Shown: positions 18,062 to 27,710, counted from the stretch's first letter. The stretch: 64,000 nucleotides of DNA from Bradyrhizobium sp. CCBAU 051011 (GCF_009930815.1 NZ_CP022222.1:8660501-8724500); one strand, 5' to 3'. Numbers and translations: made by a program. The notes: generated by a model not told the origin, from the sequence alone.

Positions 18062-19057
18062 ATGACTTCCAGCGTATCTCGAAACCTTGCCGTCAGCATC
18101 GAACGCTGGCCGATTGCGGGCGCTTTCACCATCAGCCGCGGCGCCAAAACCGAGGCTGTCACCGTCGTCGCCACCGTGAGCCAGGGCAACCAGACCGGCC
18201 GCGGCGAATGCGTGCCCTACCCGCGATATGGCGAGACGGCGGAAGCGACGCTGGAAGCGCTTCAAGCGATGCATGAAGCGCTCGCCGGGGGATTGGACCG
18301 CGCGGCCCTGCAGGCAGCAATGCCCGCAGGCGCCGCCCGCAACGCGCTGGATTGCGCGCTGCTTGACCTCGAAGCCAAGACCGCCGGCCAGCGGGTCTGG
18401 ACCCTGCTCGGCCGGAAGGCGCCGCGCCCCTGCACCACCGCGTTCACGATTTCACTCGGCACGCCGGAAGCGATGGCGTCGGCAACCGCGAAGGCCGCGC
18501 ACCGGCCGTTGCTGAAGATCAAGCTCGGCGGCGATGGCGATGAGATGCGGATTGCCGCGGTCCGCCAGGCGGCACCCGAGTCCGAACTGATCGTCGATGC
18601 CAACGAAGCCTGGACGCCGGACAATCTCGAATACAACCTCGCCGCCTGCGCCAATGCCGGCGTCACGCTGGTCGAGCAGCCGCTGCCGGCCGGGCGCGAC
18701 GAGGCGCTGGCGCGCATCGAGCGCCCGATCGCGGTCTGCGCCGACGAAAGCGTGCATGACCGCGCCTCGCTCGAAGGACTTCGCGCGCGCTACGACGCGG
18801 TCAACATCAAGCTCGACAAGACCGGTGGGCTGACGGAGGCGCTCGCGATGGCGGATGCCGCCGAGGCGCTAGGCTTCGAGATCATGATCGGCTGCATGGT
18901 CGCGACCTCGCTAGCCATGGCGCCGGCCATGCTGCTCGCGCAACAGGCCAAATTCGTCGACCTTGATGGTCCGCTGCTGCTGGCGCGCGACCGCGACGGC
19001 GGCCTGCGCTACGACGGCAGCCTGGTCTATCCGCCTGAGGCCGTCTTGTGGGGCTGA
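18062..19057 (+). CDS. dgcA: Dipeptide epimerase / N-acyl-glutamate racemase family enzyme (enolase superfamily, DgcA-like)
   Basis: 331 residues. Enolase-superfamily features in order: KIKLGG (catalytic Lys), IVDANEAW, VEQPLP and CADESV (Mg ligands Asp, Glu, Asp) and KLDKTGG (second Lys), the layout of L-Ala-D/L-Glu epimerases. Such enzymes act on murein dipeptides, and the DgcA branch on N-acetyl-D-Glu; the exact substrate needs the specificity-loop comparison. The ATG at 18062 is preferred to a TTG at 18047. Its 3' end overlaps the convergent transporter gene by 31 bp. Confidence 0.85.
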   Translation: MTSSVSRNLAVSIERWPIAGAFTISRGAKTEAVTVVATVSQGNQTGRGECVPYPRYGETAEATLEALQAMHEALAGGLDRAALQAAMPAGAARNALDCALLDLEAKTAGQRVWTLLGRKAPRPCTTAFTISLGTPEAMASATAKAAHRPLLKIKLGGDGDEMRIAAVRQAAPESELIVDANEAWTPDNLEYNLAACANAGVTLVEQPLPAGRDEALARIERPIAVCADESVHDRASLEGLRARYDAVNIKLDKTGGLTEALAMADAAEALGFEIMIGCMVATSLAMAPAMLLAQQAKFVDLDGPLLLARDRDGGLRYDGSLVYPPEAVLWG

Positions 19058-20226
19058 TGCGATAGCCGGTCCCGCGCCAGCCAGATCACCAGTCCGCCCA
19101 AGGCGGCCATCGCCGCCATCCCGTAATAGATGCCCTGTCCCCAAATCTCGTAGATCGTGCCTGACGCGACCGAGGCGAGGCCGGCGACGATGCCGCCGCA
19201 GGCGGTGAGATAGCCCTGCGCCCTCGCCATCACATGGCCGGGTACATGGCGCAGCATCAGCCCCATGATTCCGACCTGCGTCAGCCCGAAGCTCAGCGCA
19301 TGCGCGAGCTGGACGATCGCAAGAACCGCCAGCGGCAGGTCCTGCGCCGTCAACACCCAGCGCACGGCCGCGCTCAGCGCCGCGATCACCACCAGCATCG
19401 ACGGCTGCAGCGTGAATCGCGGCGACAGGGCGAACAGCACGATCTCGGCGATCACGCCGAGCACCCACAAAACTGCAATCGTCAGCCCGTCATACCCTGC
19501 TTGTTGCCAGACGATCGACGCGAAAATGTAATAGGCGGCATGGCTGCCCTGGATCAGCGCCGAGGCCACGATAACAGCGAGAAAGCCGCCGTCACGCAGC
19601 AGCGCGTCCGCGCCGCCGGTGACCGGGCGAGCGGCCTTGGCATCGTCCAGCGGCGCCAGCGAAAGGCTCGCCACCGCCCCGAGCGCGGCCGATCCGGCGA
19701 TGATCCAGATCAGATTTTTGGCGGCGATCAGGTCCAGCAGCATGCCGCAGACCAGCGCGCCGAGGACAAAGGCGGCGGAACCCCACAGCCGCAACGGTCC
19801 GTAGTTGAGGCCGTAGCGCTTCACCCCTCGCAACGCATAGGCGTCCGTCAGCGGCACCATGGGTGTCCACAGGCAGCAGGTCAGGGCGTAGATCAGGAAC
19901 ACCAGCACCGGCAAATGCTGGGTGCCGAGGACGAAAAAGCCCAAAGCGGTGGCAAAGGCGGTCAGGATGATGACGCCGCGCAAGGCCTGACGCCGTTCCG
20001 CAAAGCCGGTCACCAGCGGAAGCGCGGTAAATCGGGTCACCGGGGGTACGGCCGTGATCAAGCCTATCCAAAATGCATCGATCCCGACCGCCTTCAACCA
20101 TACCGTGAAAAACGGCAGGTGGGTGCCGGTCATGCCGAACAGCGTGCCGTAAAATAACGCCACCCGGGTCGCGAATCGCTTCGATGCGTCTTGAGAAGCG
20201 ATGGGGATTTGTGATTCGCTTGGCAT
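19027..20226 (-). CDS. MFS transporter, phenylpropionate-permease (HcaT/PPP) type
   Basis: 399 residues with about 12 transmembrane segments. The opening FYGTLFGMTGTHLPFFTVWLKAVG and the LRLWGSAAFVLGAL block match the PPP (HcaT-like) MFS branch. The ATG at 20226 opens a short cytoplasmic leader; an ATG further out would overlap the neighbouring promoter. Substrate unknown. Its neighbour epimerase suggests a possible peptide or acyl-amino-acid link, but the genes are convergent and share no operon. Confidence 0.82.
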   Translation of the reverse strand: MPSESQIPIASQDASKRFATRVALFYGTLFGMTGTHLPFFTVWLKAVGIDAFWIGLITAVPPVTRFTALPLVTGFAERRQALRGVIILTAFATALGFFVLGTQHLPVLVFLIYALTCCLWTPMVPLTDAYALRGVKRYGLNYGPLRLWGSAAFVLGALVCGMLLDLIAAKNLIWIIAGSAALGAVASLSLAPLDDAKAARPVTGGADALLRDGGFLAVIVASALIQGSHAAYYIFASIVWQQAGYDGLTIAVLWVLGVIAEIVLFALSPRFTLQPSMLVVIAALSAAVRWVLTAQDLPLAVLAIVQLAHALSFGLTQVGIMGLMLRHVPGHVMARAQGYLTACGGIVAGLASVASGTIYEIWGQGIYYGMAAMAALGGLVIWLARDRLSHQPHKTASGG

Positions 20227-20302
20227 CAATTCAATTGCGATTCGGTCAGTATCGTGTTGTTTCGATATCGCAATGCGCGCCGATTTGCGCGAAGAGTTTG
20301 AC

Positions 20303-21682
20303 ATGGCCGACGAAGCATTCGCCCTTTCGCCGATCTCAGCCCGCGCCGCGCTGCCGAGCGAGGAGGACTATGCTGCGATCGCCGAAGCCTTCATGGAGAC
20401 CTCGCGGGGCCGCTGGTTCCTGACCGAATACGCCAAGCGCAACCGCAATGCCGACACCCGCATGGTGCTCGACGCGGTGTCACGGATCGAGCAAAGCCTC
20501 ACCGCCCAGAAGGAAGAAAGCCGTCAGCGGGAAGAAAGCCTTCGCCGGGAAGACGGCCTTTCGGCGCAGCAGGCCGCGGAAGCCGTCGCTGCGGCGGCCG
20601 CAGCGCAGGAGCGGCTGACGGAGGCGCTCGCCGCCATCCGCGGCGCGGTCGAGGCGGCCGAGGAATCGGCGGTCGAGGCGCTCGACAGCCTCGCGCTGGA
20701 CCAGCGGCTGGCGCCGGTCCGCAAGGGCGCGCGGGTGCTGCGCGAAATCGCCTGGCGGTTGCGGGAAATCGGCAATGACGGGCGGATCTGCGACCTGATC
20801 GATTCGCAGGTTACCGTCATCGAAAGGGGCACCGAACAGTTTTCGTCCGAGGATGCGAGAGCGGCCCTCCGTGCGGCCTTTGCCGCCCTGCAGGGCCGGC
20901 TTGTGGAAGTCGAGGACGAGGACGCTTCGCCAGTGCCTCTTGCCGAGACCGACGCTATGGCCCCCTTCTCTGCCGCGCAGGACATGCCCGCGACGGGGAC
21001 AGCCGAAACCTTCGTCGCGCCGGAAGCTGAGAAAGCTGCCGAGACGCCGTTCACTTCCGAGACGCCGTTCACCGCACTGGCCAGGTCTGCCGAAGCGGCG
21101 CTTGCGGCGGCGGAAGCCGGGCTGAAGGCTGCGGAAGCGCGGCAGGCTGCCGAAGCCGCCGCGGCTCAGGACAGCTCGGCCCAGGATACTTCGGTCCAAG
21201 ATACTTCGGTCCAAGATACCTCGGTGCAGGACGCCGCAGCCCTGCAGGCGACCACGCAAGACAACGCCACTCAAGACAACTCTATCCCGAATGTCGACGT
21301 CGAGGACCCCGATGCACAGGACGAGGCCCTCCTCGACATCATCGCGATGGAGATGGGCGCGCCGGATCCGATCAGCGACGCAGAGATCGCCGAGGCGATA
21401 GAAGAGCAGATCCGTTCTGCGGAGCCTACGCCGGTCGCTCCCAAGGCGGTCGCCGAAGCGCCCCAGCCGACCGCCACGCCGGCGCCGCCGCCGGTTCAAC
21501 AAGTGGTTCAACCTCCCCCACCGCCCGCTGCCGCGCCTGCGCCTGCGCCTGCGATGGAAGTGTCGCTCGGGTCGACCCTCATTGCGAGCGGTATGCTGCG
21601 AAAGCCGGTCAGTGCAGCCAACGATCCGCTGGCGCCGATCCGGCGCATGAGCCAGGCCGAGAAGATCGCGTTCTTCTCATAA
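20303..21682 (+). CDS. Conserved hypothetical protein, helical with Ala/Pro/Asp-rich low-complexity part
   Basis: 459 residues from the ATG at 20303. Residues 15-65 (SEEDYAAIAEAFMETSRGRW, FLTEYAKRNRNADT) form a motif I recall from many rhizobial proteins of unknown role; about 65-200 is coiled coil. The middle has five-residue repeats (QDTSV) encoded by 15-bp tandem units, then a Pro/Ala stretch, and the end PIRRMSQAEKIAFFS is probably a short binding segment. No membrane segment or signal peptide. Divergent from the MFS gene (76 bp apart). Function not recognised. Confidence 0.8.
   Translation: MADEAFALSPISARAALPSEEDYAAIAEAFMETSRGRWFLTEYAKRNRNADTRMVLDAVSRIEQSLTAQKEESRQREESLRREDGLSAQQAAEAVAAAAAAQERLTEALAAIRGAVEAAEESAVEALDSLALDQRLAPVRKGARVLREIAWRLREIGNDGRICDLIDSQVTVIERGTEQFSSEDARAALRAAFAALQGRLVEVEDEDASPVPLAETDAMAPFSAAQDMPATGTAETFVAPEAEKAAETPFTSETPFTALARSAEAALAAAEAGLKAAEARQAAEAAAAQDSSAQDTSVQDTSVQDTSVQDAAALQATTQDNATQDNSIPNVDVEDPDAQDEALLDIIAMEMGAPDPISDAEIAEAIEEQIRSAEPTPVAPKAVAEAPQPTATPAPPPVQQVVQPPPPPAAAPAPAPAMEVSLGSTLIASGMLRKPVSAANDPLAPIRRMSQAEKIAFFS
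21177..21233 (+). repeat. 15-bp tandem repeats encoding QDTSV
   Basis: About four imperfect units of the form CA(A/G)GATAC(T/C)TCGGT(C/G) in tandem, coding repeated QDTSV inside the hypothetical protein. The number of units probably varies between strains. Confidence 0.8.
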
Positions 21683-21822
21683 GAACTGCGCTGTCGCGTG
21701 AAGCGCGCCGGCCTCCACGACGCATCCGCAGCATTTGTTGCACCTGCGAATAGTTCGCTTTCCGGTTGATTCACTTCTCCGCCGAGATCAAGCTGGCCCG
21801 ATTGCCTTCTTGGGAGACAGTC

Positions 21823-22761
21823 GTGCGAACCAAGATCATCGTCAATCCGATGGCGAACAAAGGAAACTGCGGCAAGCGTTGGCCGCAGATTTGCGCTGAA
21901 CTCGAAAAACATCTTGGCCCACTCGCGTCCTCGGACGTTGCGATCACGCGCGAGCGCAATCACGCCACCCATCTGGCGCGGGAAGCGGTCGATGCCGGCT
22001 ATCGCCGCCTGGTCTCGGTCGGCGGCGACGGCACCTTCAGCGAGATGATGAACGGCATGATCGCGGATGATCGCCCGATTGTGCCCGGCCTGGTGCTGGC
22101 GCAACTGCCCGGCGGCACCTCGAACGAACTCTCCCGCTCCTTCGGCCAGCTTTCGCTCGCCGAGGCCAGCAAGGCCATCGCCATGGGGCATACGCGCGAA
22201 ATCGATGTGTTCCGCGCCGACGCCAAGGGCTACGCGGGCGGCCACGTCACACGCTATGGCTTCGTGCTTGCCATCGTCGGCGCCGCCGCCACGATTTCCT
22301 GGCGTGCGCAACGCGTGCCGCTGCTGAAGCGATTGGGCCCGATCAGCTATGTGCTGATGACCGCGTTCACGTCGCTGACCTACAGCCCCCGCCCCTATCG
22401 TATCCAGATCGACGACGAAGCCGAACAGCGCCTGCCGATGTGGTCATTGATGCTGTGCAGTTTCGACGGCGCGGGCGAAGGCCTGATGCTCGCGCCGGGC
22501 GCCGATCCGGCCGACTGCAAGCTCGACCTGATCATGGTCGGCGACATGGGGCGCTGGGAAAGCCTCACCAAGATCGTCCCGAACCTTGCCGATGGCAGCT
22601 ATCTGGAACATCCGAAAGTCTCGCGGCGCCACGCGACGCGGATCACCATTGACAGCGATGACATGGTCCGCGCCGATGTCGACGGCGAAAGCATCGGGCA
22701 GTTGCCGATGTCGGTGACGATGTTGCCGTTCCACCTGAAGGTGGCGGCCAATCGGCCGTAG
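21823..22761 (+). CDS. Diacylglycerol kinase family lipid kinase
   Basis: 312 residues from a GTG at 21823, preceded by GGGAGAC at good spacing (an ATG-like start 57 bp upstream lacks one). Residues 1-130 are the DAGK catalytic domain: IVNPMANKG, the nucleotide-binding SVGGDGTFSEMMNGM, and LPGGTSNELSRSFG. The C-terminal beta-rich half (MLAPGADPADCKLDLIMVGD) completes the YegS/DgkB-like fold. It likely phosphorylates a lipid (diacylglycerol or a sphingoid/ceramide-like substrate) at the inner membrane. Confidence 0.88.
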   Translation: MRTKIIVNPMANKGNCGKRWPQICAELEKHLGPLASSDVAITRERNHATHLAREAVDAGYRRLVSVGGDGTFSEMMNGMIADDRPIVPGLVLAQLPGGTSNELSRSFGQLSLAEASKAIAMGHTREIDVFRADAKGYAGGHVTRYGFVLAIVGAAATISWRAQRVPLLKRLGPISYVLMTAFTSLTYSPRPYRIQIDDEAEQRLPMWSLMLCSFDGAGEGLMLAPGADPADCKLDLIMVGDMGRWESLTKIVPNLADGSYLEHPKVSRRHATRITIDSDDMVRADVDGESIGQLPMSVTMLPFHLKVAANRP

Positions 22762-22901
22762 CCGCGCGCGTAAGGCTCATCGAGACGTCCGCTCCAGGAA
22801 GCCAGCCGGGCTTGGCCTTGTCGCCCGTGACGACCAGCAAGAGCCAAAACATCCACCGCGAGGAGCGATTTCACGGGGGTTGCCTGCTCAAACAGAAAGA
22901 A

Positions 22902-22930
22902 GGAGCGAGATGACGATGCCATCTCGCTCC
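22902..22930 (-). terminator. Terminator of the HdeD-family gene
   Basis: 11-bp perfect stem GGAGCGAGATG / CATCTCGCTCC with a 7-nt loop; on the minus strand it is followed by TTCTTTCTGTTT. Begins 16 bp after the stop at 22946. Confidence 0.75.
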
Positions 22931-22945
22931 AGTGGCAGGGAGGAA

Positions 22946-23509
22946 CTATGCGCTGCGTGCGGTAGGCTGCCACGCGTAAGCCAGCCAGCCGATCCCGTGG
23001 GAGATCAGGTCGACGCCGAGCAGAAATCCGAGCACCCACAACCCGGTCGCGGGAAATCCGGTCAGAATGATGATGCCGGCCACGATGCCAAACACGCCGG
23101 ACAGCAGCATGATCCACCCCGCTTCCCGCCAATGGCTGATGCCGATCAGGATGCGGACGAAACCGGAAACCGCCAACACCAGACCGAGGACGTAGGTGAG
23201 GATCAGGGCGCTGGCGATCGGCTGCCCCACCAGCACGACGCCGAAGGCGACGTACAGGATGCCGAGCAGCACCTGCCATACGAACCCTCCCCACCCCTTG
23301 GTCCAGAACGCATGGACGACCTCGAATGCGCCCGCAATGATGGAGACCCATCCGATGAAGATGGTGCTGATGACGGTGACGAGCATGACGTCGCCGAGCA
23401 CAAAGAATCCCGCCACGATCAACGCGAGCCCGAGCAGGATACAGATCCAGAACGGCGGCGCAGGCAGGTTGGTGACGCCCATCGGCGAGCTGTTGTCATA
23501 TGTCGTCAT
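22946..23509 (-). CDS. HdeD-family acid-resistance membrane protein (DUF308)
   Basis: 187 residues with six transmembrane helices in two repeated three-helix DUF308 units (GLALIVAGFFVLGD, FGVVLVGQPIASALILTYVLG, LSGVFGIVAGIIILTGFP). In E. coli HdeD belongs to the acid-fitness island and protects at high cell density; the mechanism is not known. Encoded next to a Tat-type small protein and a DHA2 exporter on the same strand, with its own terminator. Confidence 0.9.
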   Translation of the reverse strand: MTTYDNSSPMGVTNLPAPPFWICILLGLALIVAGFFVLGDVMLVTVISTIFIGWVSIIAGAFEVVHAFWTKGWGGFVWQVLLGILYVAFGVVLVGQPIASALILTYVLGLVLAVSGFVRILIGISHWREAGWIMLLSGVFGIVAGIIILTGFPATGLWVLGFLLGVDLISHGIGWLAYAWQPTARSA

Positions 23510-23545
23510 GTCATTTCCTCGCTTTGGGTCTCACCGACCTCGAGT

Positions 23546-23884
23546 TTATGTCCATCGCCAGCCGCACCGGCGACGGCCGCGATGCCACCAGCAGACCCAA
23601 CGTCGACGTCGACGGCGATGCCTGTGAGGGGGAGGACGCGACGGCCGCGGGGGCGGCCGTCCTCCAGGCGGTCGTCCCGGTGGCCGTCCAGCCGGCGATC
23701 CAGGCGGCCCCATGCCGGGACCTTGAGCCTCCAGCTTGAAATCTCCGGCGTTTTTTCCAGGATCCTTCTGCACCGCGAGCGGCGCCGCCTCGGCCATGGC
23801 TGATGGCAGGCTTGTGGCCAGGCCGATGGTCACGGCACCGCACACCAGAGTCCGCAGCGCAGTGCGACGGTCAATCGCATCCAT
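23546..23884 (-). CDS. Small exported Pro/Arg-rich protein with Tat-like signal
   Basis: 112 residues. Begins MDAIDRRTALRTLVCGAVTI, a twin-Arg-like signal peptide, with a cleavage region SAMAEA near residue 32. A Gly/Pro-rich segment follows, then an unusually basic cluster (RHRRRRRRW) and an aromatic/Cys tail (VCWWHRGRRRCGWRW). I recall similar short basic proteins in Bradyrhizobium. Codon usage and position in a same-strand gene row support it as real. Function unknown. Confidence 0.65.
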   Translation of the reverse strand: MDAIDRRTALRTLVCGAVTIGLATSLPSAMAEAAPLAVQKDPGKNAGDFKLEAQGPGMGPPGSPAGRPPGRPPGGRPPPRPSRPPPHRHRRRRRRWVCWWHRGRRRCGWRWT

Positions 23885-23932
23885 GGTTGTTCTCCTTCTT
23901 GGAACGTCCCTTCCCTCGCATGCTCGTGCTGA

Positions 23933-25582
23933 TCAGCCGGACCTCAACCGGCTGCCGGGCGCATCGCTCGGGATTTCGCCGGGCAAATAGTTCGGAAGCC
24001 GACCCGCCGGGATGATCGCCAGCAATGCAAGACCGGCCATGATCAAAAGTCCGATCTTCAGCGCGCGCAGCCGCGCTTCGGTATTCACGCGTACCGCTTC
24101 CTCGACTTGCTGCGGCGTGGCGGTGGTGCCTTCCATCACGCTGCGCAGCCGGTCGTTGCTGACGAAATTGATGTTGTCGAGATCGACCTGGCTCTGGACC
24201 TCCTTCGGCAGCACGGGGTTCGCAGCGATCTGGGCCAGCACGACCGTGCTCAACAGGCCGACCAGAAGCGCGCCAGCCAGCGCCGTTCCGACCGCGCTGG
24301 CCAGATTTTGCGTGGTGCCCCGCAGCGAACCAACGTCGCCTGCCAGTTCCTTGGGCGAAGCCGTGACCAGCACGTTGAACAGCAATGTCACCAGCGCGCC
24401 CTGGCCGATGCCGAACAGAATGAGGCCAAACAGCACCGGAACCTCACTCCAATCGTTGCGAACGACGAAGGCGAGGCACACCAGACCGATGGTGCAGAGC
24501 ACGAAGCCGTAGCGGCCGATCTGCCGCGGCGTCAGCCGGTCATAGAGATTGACGACCAGCATTGCGGTGAAAAATACCGTCAGGTTGAACGGCATCATCG
24601 CAATCGCGGTCGCCAGCGGCGAGCGGCCCTGGACGATCTGGATATAAAGCGGCACCGAGAAATTCAGCGCGGCTTCCAGCGCGACCACCGCAAACAGCGC
24701 ATATACGGCGCTGCGCTCCTCCGGCGAGTCGATCACCTCGAGCGCCAATAGCGGCGTTTTTCCCGCCGCCTGGCGCCGGTGCGTCCACATCAGAAAAGCT
24801 TGCCCGAGCACGACGCCGAGAACGATGAGGACAGGCGCGGGCGAAAGGCCGAGCAGATTGAATGGCGCATTTGCCGTCGCCAGCACAAGGCCCCAGCCAT
24901 TCAGATTGTTGAAGCCGAAACTGATGAAGACGATCGCCGCTGCGGCCAGCACGACACCGACCATATCGATCTGCACATCCGGGCGGCCGTAGTCGCGCTT
25001 GAGACGGAAGCTCAGCAGAAACACAATTGCGGAAACCGCGATCAGGATTCCGAACGCCGGCCGCCAGCCGATATAGGTGCCGAGCACGCCGCCGATGATG
25101 AATGCCAGCACGCCGGCGGCAGCACGCGCCGAGCCGAGCGCGCCCACCGCCGTCGCCTGCTGCCGCCCCGTGTAATTCTCGGCGATCAGCGCCACCAGCG
25201 ACGGCACGATCACGGCGCCCGCCGCGCCGCAAAGCCCCTGCGCCGTGATCATCAGCGCTGCCGTCGGGCTGAACGTCATCAGTATCTGCGACGCGCAGAA
25301 CAGGACCACGGCAAAGCGGAACACCTGCAACGCGCCGAACCGCTGCGCGAGCTTGGCGCCGAGCATGACGAAGCCGGCCACCAGCATCGAATACGCCACG
25401 ATGCCGGTGGCAACCGTCGTCGGCGGCACGCCGAAACTCTTGACCATCCTGCCGAGCGCGACCGGGAGCGAGGCGACGTTGAAGGACATGATCATCTGAC
25501 CGAGCGCGATCGCGATCATCGGCACCCATGATTCCCGCGCCCCTTCCCGGATGCCTCCGATCGACATCGAGTGCGTTGCCAT
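23933..25582 (-). CDS. MFS drug/metabolite exporter, DHA2 (EmrB/QacA) family
   Basis: 549 residues with about 14 transmembrane segments, the DHA2 count. Motif A-like GAKLAQRFGALQVFR and motif C-like GGVLGTYIGWRPAFGI are present. Between the last helices there is a large soluble loop (about residues 440-510, ending EAVRVNTEARLRALKIG), common in this branch. No membrane-fusion (EmrA) gene adjoins it. Substrate unknown. Confidence 0.88.
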   Translation of the reverse strand: MATHSMSIGGIREGARESWVPMIAIALGQMIMSFNVASLPVALGRMVKSFGVPPTTVATGIVAYSMLVAGFVMLGAKLAQRFGALQVFRFAVVLFCASQILMTFSPTAALMITAQGLCGAAGAVIVPSLVALIAENYTGRQQATAVGALGSARAAAGVLAFIIGGVLGTYIGWRPAFGILIAVSAIVFLLSFRLKRDYGRPDVQIDMVGVVLAAAAIVFISFGFNNLNGWGLVLATANAPFNLLGLSPAPVLIVLGVVLGQAFLMWTHRRQAAGKTPLLALEVIDSPEERSAVYALFAVVALEAALNFSVPLYIQIVQGRSPLATAIAMMPFNLTVFFTAMLVVNLYDRLTPRQIGRYGFVLCTIGLVCLAFVVRNDWSEVPVLFGLILFGIGQGALVTLLFNVLVTASPKELAGDVGSLRGTTQNLASAVGTALAGALLVGLLSTVVLAQIAANPVLPKEVQSQVDLDNINFVSNDRLRSVMEGTTATPQQVEEAVRVNTEARLRALKIGLLIMAGLALLAIIPAGRLPNYLPGEIPSDAPGSRLRSG

Positions 25583-25656
25583 GGTGTCCTCCCGAGTTGC
25601 TCGGCTTTTTGGATCGACCGGCCATCAGCTCGATCAAGCCACTCTTTGCATCTGCT

Positions 25657-26655
25657 TCAGTTTTCCGGTTGCGATACGAACAGGTCCATTCCCAGCCGCT
25701 GCGACAGGAATTTTGCTGCGAGTTGTCCCTTCACGCTGTTGCCGGCCGCATCGAGCGGCGGCGCGAAGGTGCCGAAGCCGCCCTTGCCCGGAGAGACCGC
25801 GACAATGCCGCCGCCGATCCCGCTCTTGCCCGGCAAGCCGATGTCGTAGAGCCAGTCGCCCGAGGTCTCGTACAGGCCCGCCGTTATCATCACGGTCAGC
25901 GCATAGTGGCAGACCGCGGCATCCACCACGCGCTGGCGGGTAACGGGATTGACGCCGCCGTCCGCCAGCGTCGCGCCCATCACAGCCAGATCCCGCGCGC
26001 TCACATTCAGCGAGCACTGCCTGGTATAGAGATCGGTCGCCTGCTTGGCGTCGCAATAGATGCGGTCGTAGCTCTGCAGCAGCCGGGCGATACTGCGGTT
26101 GCGATAGTTGGTTTGCGAGGCCGAGGCGTACACCTCTTCATTGAGCGTGAGCTTGCGCCCGGCAAACCGCGACAACCCGTCGTGAATGAATTGCCATTGG
26201 CCTTCCGCCGTCAGGCCTGGCACCAGACTCGTCGTCGCAATCGCGCCCGCATTCACCATCGGGTTGGTGCGGCCGCCGCCCTGCTCGATGGCGGCCAGCG
26301 AGTTGAACGGCAGTCCGGTGGCGTTCGCGCCAAGCCTCGCGCGCGCTTCCTCCGGACCGATCGTCTCGCACACCAGCGCGAACACGAACGGCTTCGATAC
26401 GCTCATGATCGAGAATTTATACTCGGTCTCGCCTGCTTCGTAGACGCGCCCGCTGGTCCCGACCACGCAGACCCCAAACAGCTCTCTGGGGACCCGGGCG
26501 AGTGCCGGATAGACCTGAGAGTTGTGGCCCTCTTCATTCGACTTGAACCGCTGGTGGGCGTCGGACACCAGCCTCTGCACCATCTCTGGCTCGGGCAGAT
26601 GCCCTGTCGAAATGTATGGCCGGTCTGCGGGTTCCGAGATCGAAGGCATGTCCAT
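25657..26655 (-). CDS. glsA: Glutaminase A
   Basis: 332 residues. Serine-dependent beta-lactamase-like glutaminase: FSIMSVSKPF holds the catalytic Ser-x-x-Lys, and GGGRTNPMVNAGAIATTSL is the family signature; LPGKSGIGGGIVAVSPGKGG closes the active site. Converts glutamine to glutamate and ammonia in the cytoplasm. About 25 residues longer than E. coli GlsA at the N-terminus. In enterics a GlsA (YbaS) supports glutamine-dependent acid resistance; here it lies 2.1 kb from an HdeD gene. Confidence 0.95.
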   Translation of the reverse strand: MDMPSISEPADRPYISTGHLPEPEMVQRLVSDAHQRFKSNEEGHNSQVYPALARVPRELFGVCVVGTSGRVYEAGETEYKFSIMSVSKPFVFALVCETIGPEEARARLGANATGLPFNSLAAIEQGGGRTNPMVNAGAIATTSLVPGLTAEGQWQFIHDGLSRFAGRKLTLNEEVYASASQTNYRNRSIARLLQSYDRIYCDAKQATDLYTRQCSLNVSARDLAVMGATLADGGVNPVTRQRVVDAAVCHYALTVMITAGLYETSGDWLYDIGLPGKSGIGGGIVAVSPGKGGFGTFAPPLDAAGNSVKGQLAAKFLSQRLGMDLFVSQPEN

Positions 26656-27188
26656 CGGACTCCTCCACCCGGCTCGAACGATCCTGCTCGCGGATTGTCG
26701 AGCCGTTCGGCAACACGACTACACGCTGACGAGCGATCGTGCTCGATCGCTTCAGCCTTCTTGCTGATTGGATGAACCGTAACGCTCAAGTCTATGTCGA
26801 GTCAACAATACAACCTGGAAGAAGGTTTGCGACGCGTGCGTTTTGCTACAACATTTTGTGACAAATCGCTCGACGCCGGCGATGCGTAGACGCTGCGTGC
26901 GCGCAGGAAACGTCCGGCGAATTAAGAGCGAATTTGATTACAGAGAACCCAAGAGTGCGATCAGCGAACCGTGATCCGTTCGCTCCCGAGTTATGATACG
27001 GTGATGCCTCTGCCGCACGGCCGCTGTTCATTGCGCGGCTCTCCGGGATGACCTCGCCGCCGTCGGACATTTGCCATCGGCAGTTGACGGAAGCTCTCCG
27101 CTGCGACGGCAACGCTTGAGGAGTGTCGATCCATCAATGCGCCCCGTGCGGCCTATATCATGTTCACATCGAGTGGGAGGATACGGAG
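26656..27188. other. Divergent intergenic region between glsA and the DUF1269 gene
   Basis: 533 bp. Carries promoters of both genes. It contains GAGCGATCGTGCTCGATCGC near 26730, a short palindromic stretch that could be an operator. No gene seen. Confidence 0.5.
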
Positions 27189-27710
27189 ATGTCAGATCTA
27201 GTCGCGATCGTCTATCCATCCGAAGCAAAGGCCGAAGAGGTACGGCAGCGTCTGTTCAAGCTACAGAAAGAATATCTGATCTCGATCAGCGATGCCGTGA
27301 TCGCGGTGAAGACCGAAGCAGGCCCCATCAAGCTGAACCAGCTCGTCAATACGACGGCGATCGGCGCCGTGTCGGGCAGCTTCTGGGGGCTGCTGATCGG
27401 GGTGATCTTCCTCAATCCCATCCTTGGTGTTGCGCTCGGCGCAGCTTCCGGAGCGCTCGGCGGCGCCCTGTCGGATTACGGTATCGATGACGCCTTCATG
27501 AAGGACCTCTCCAAGAGCATGCAGCCGGGCAATGCCGCACTGTTCGTGCTCATCAAGAACATGACCCCGGACAAGGTGCTGCGGGAGATCAAGGACGCGG
27601 GAGGCACCGTGCTCAAGACATCCCTTGACGACAGCAAGGAACAGCAACTTCGCGACGCACTGGCGAAGACGAGCACCGAGGAGCCAGGACCCAAGACCAA
27701 CGCCGCCTAG
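27189..27710 (+). CDS. DUF1269 membrane-associated protein
   Basis: 173 residues from the ATG at 27189, with GGGAGG ten bases upstream. DLVAIVYPSEAKAEEVRQRL is the family's opening; a Gly-rich hydrophobic hairpin (SFWGLLIGVIFLNPILGVAL, GAASGALGGAL) lies in the middle, then a basic/acidic C-terminal domain with KSMQPGNAALFVLIKNM. Family function unknown; members often lie near stress genes. Confidence 0.88.
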   Translation: MSDLVAIVYPSEAKAEEVRQRLFKLQKEYLISISDAVIAVKTEAGPIKLNQLVNTTAIGAVSGSFWGLLIGVIFLNPILGVALGAASGALGGALSDYGIDDAFMKDLSKSMQPGNAALFVLIKNMTPDKVLREIKDAGGTVLKTSLDDSKEQQLRDALAKTSTEEPGPKTNAA

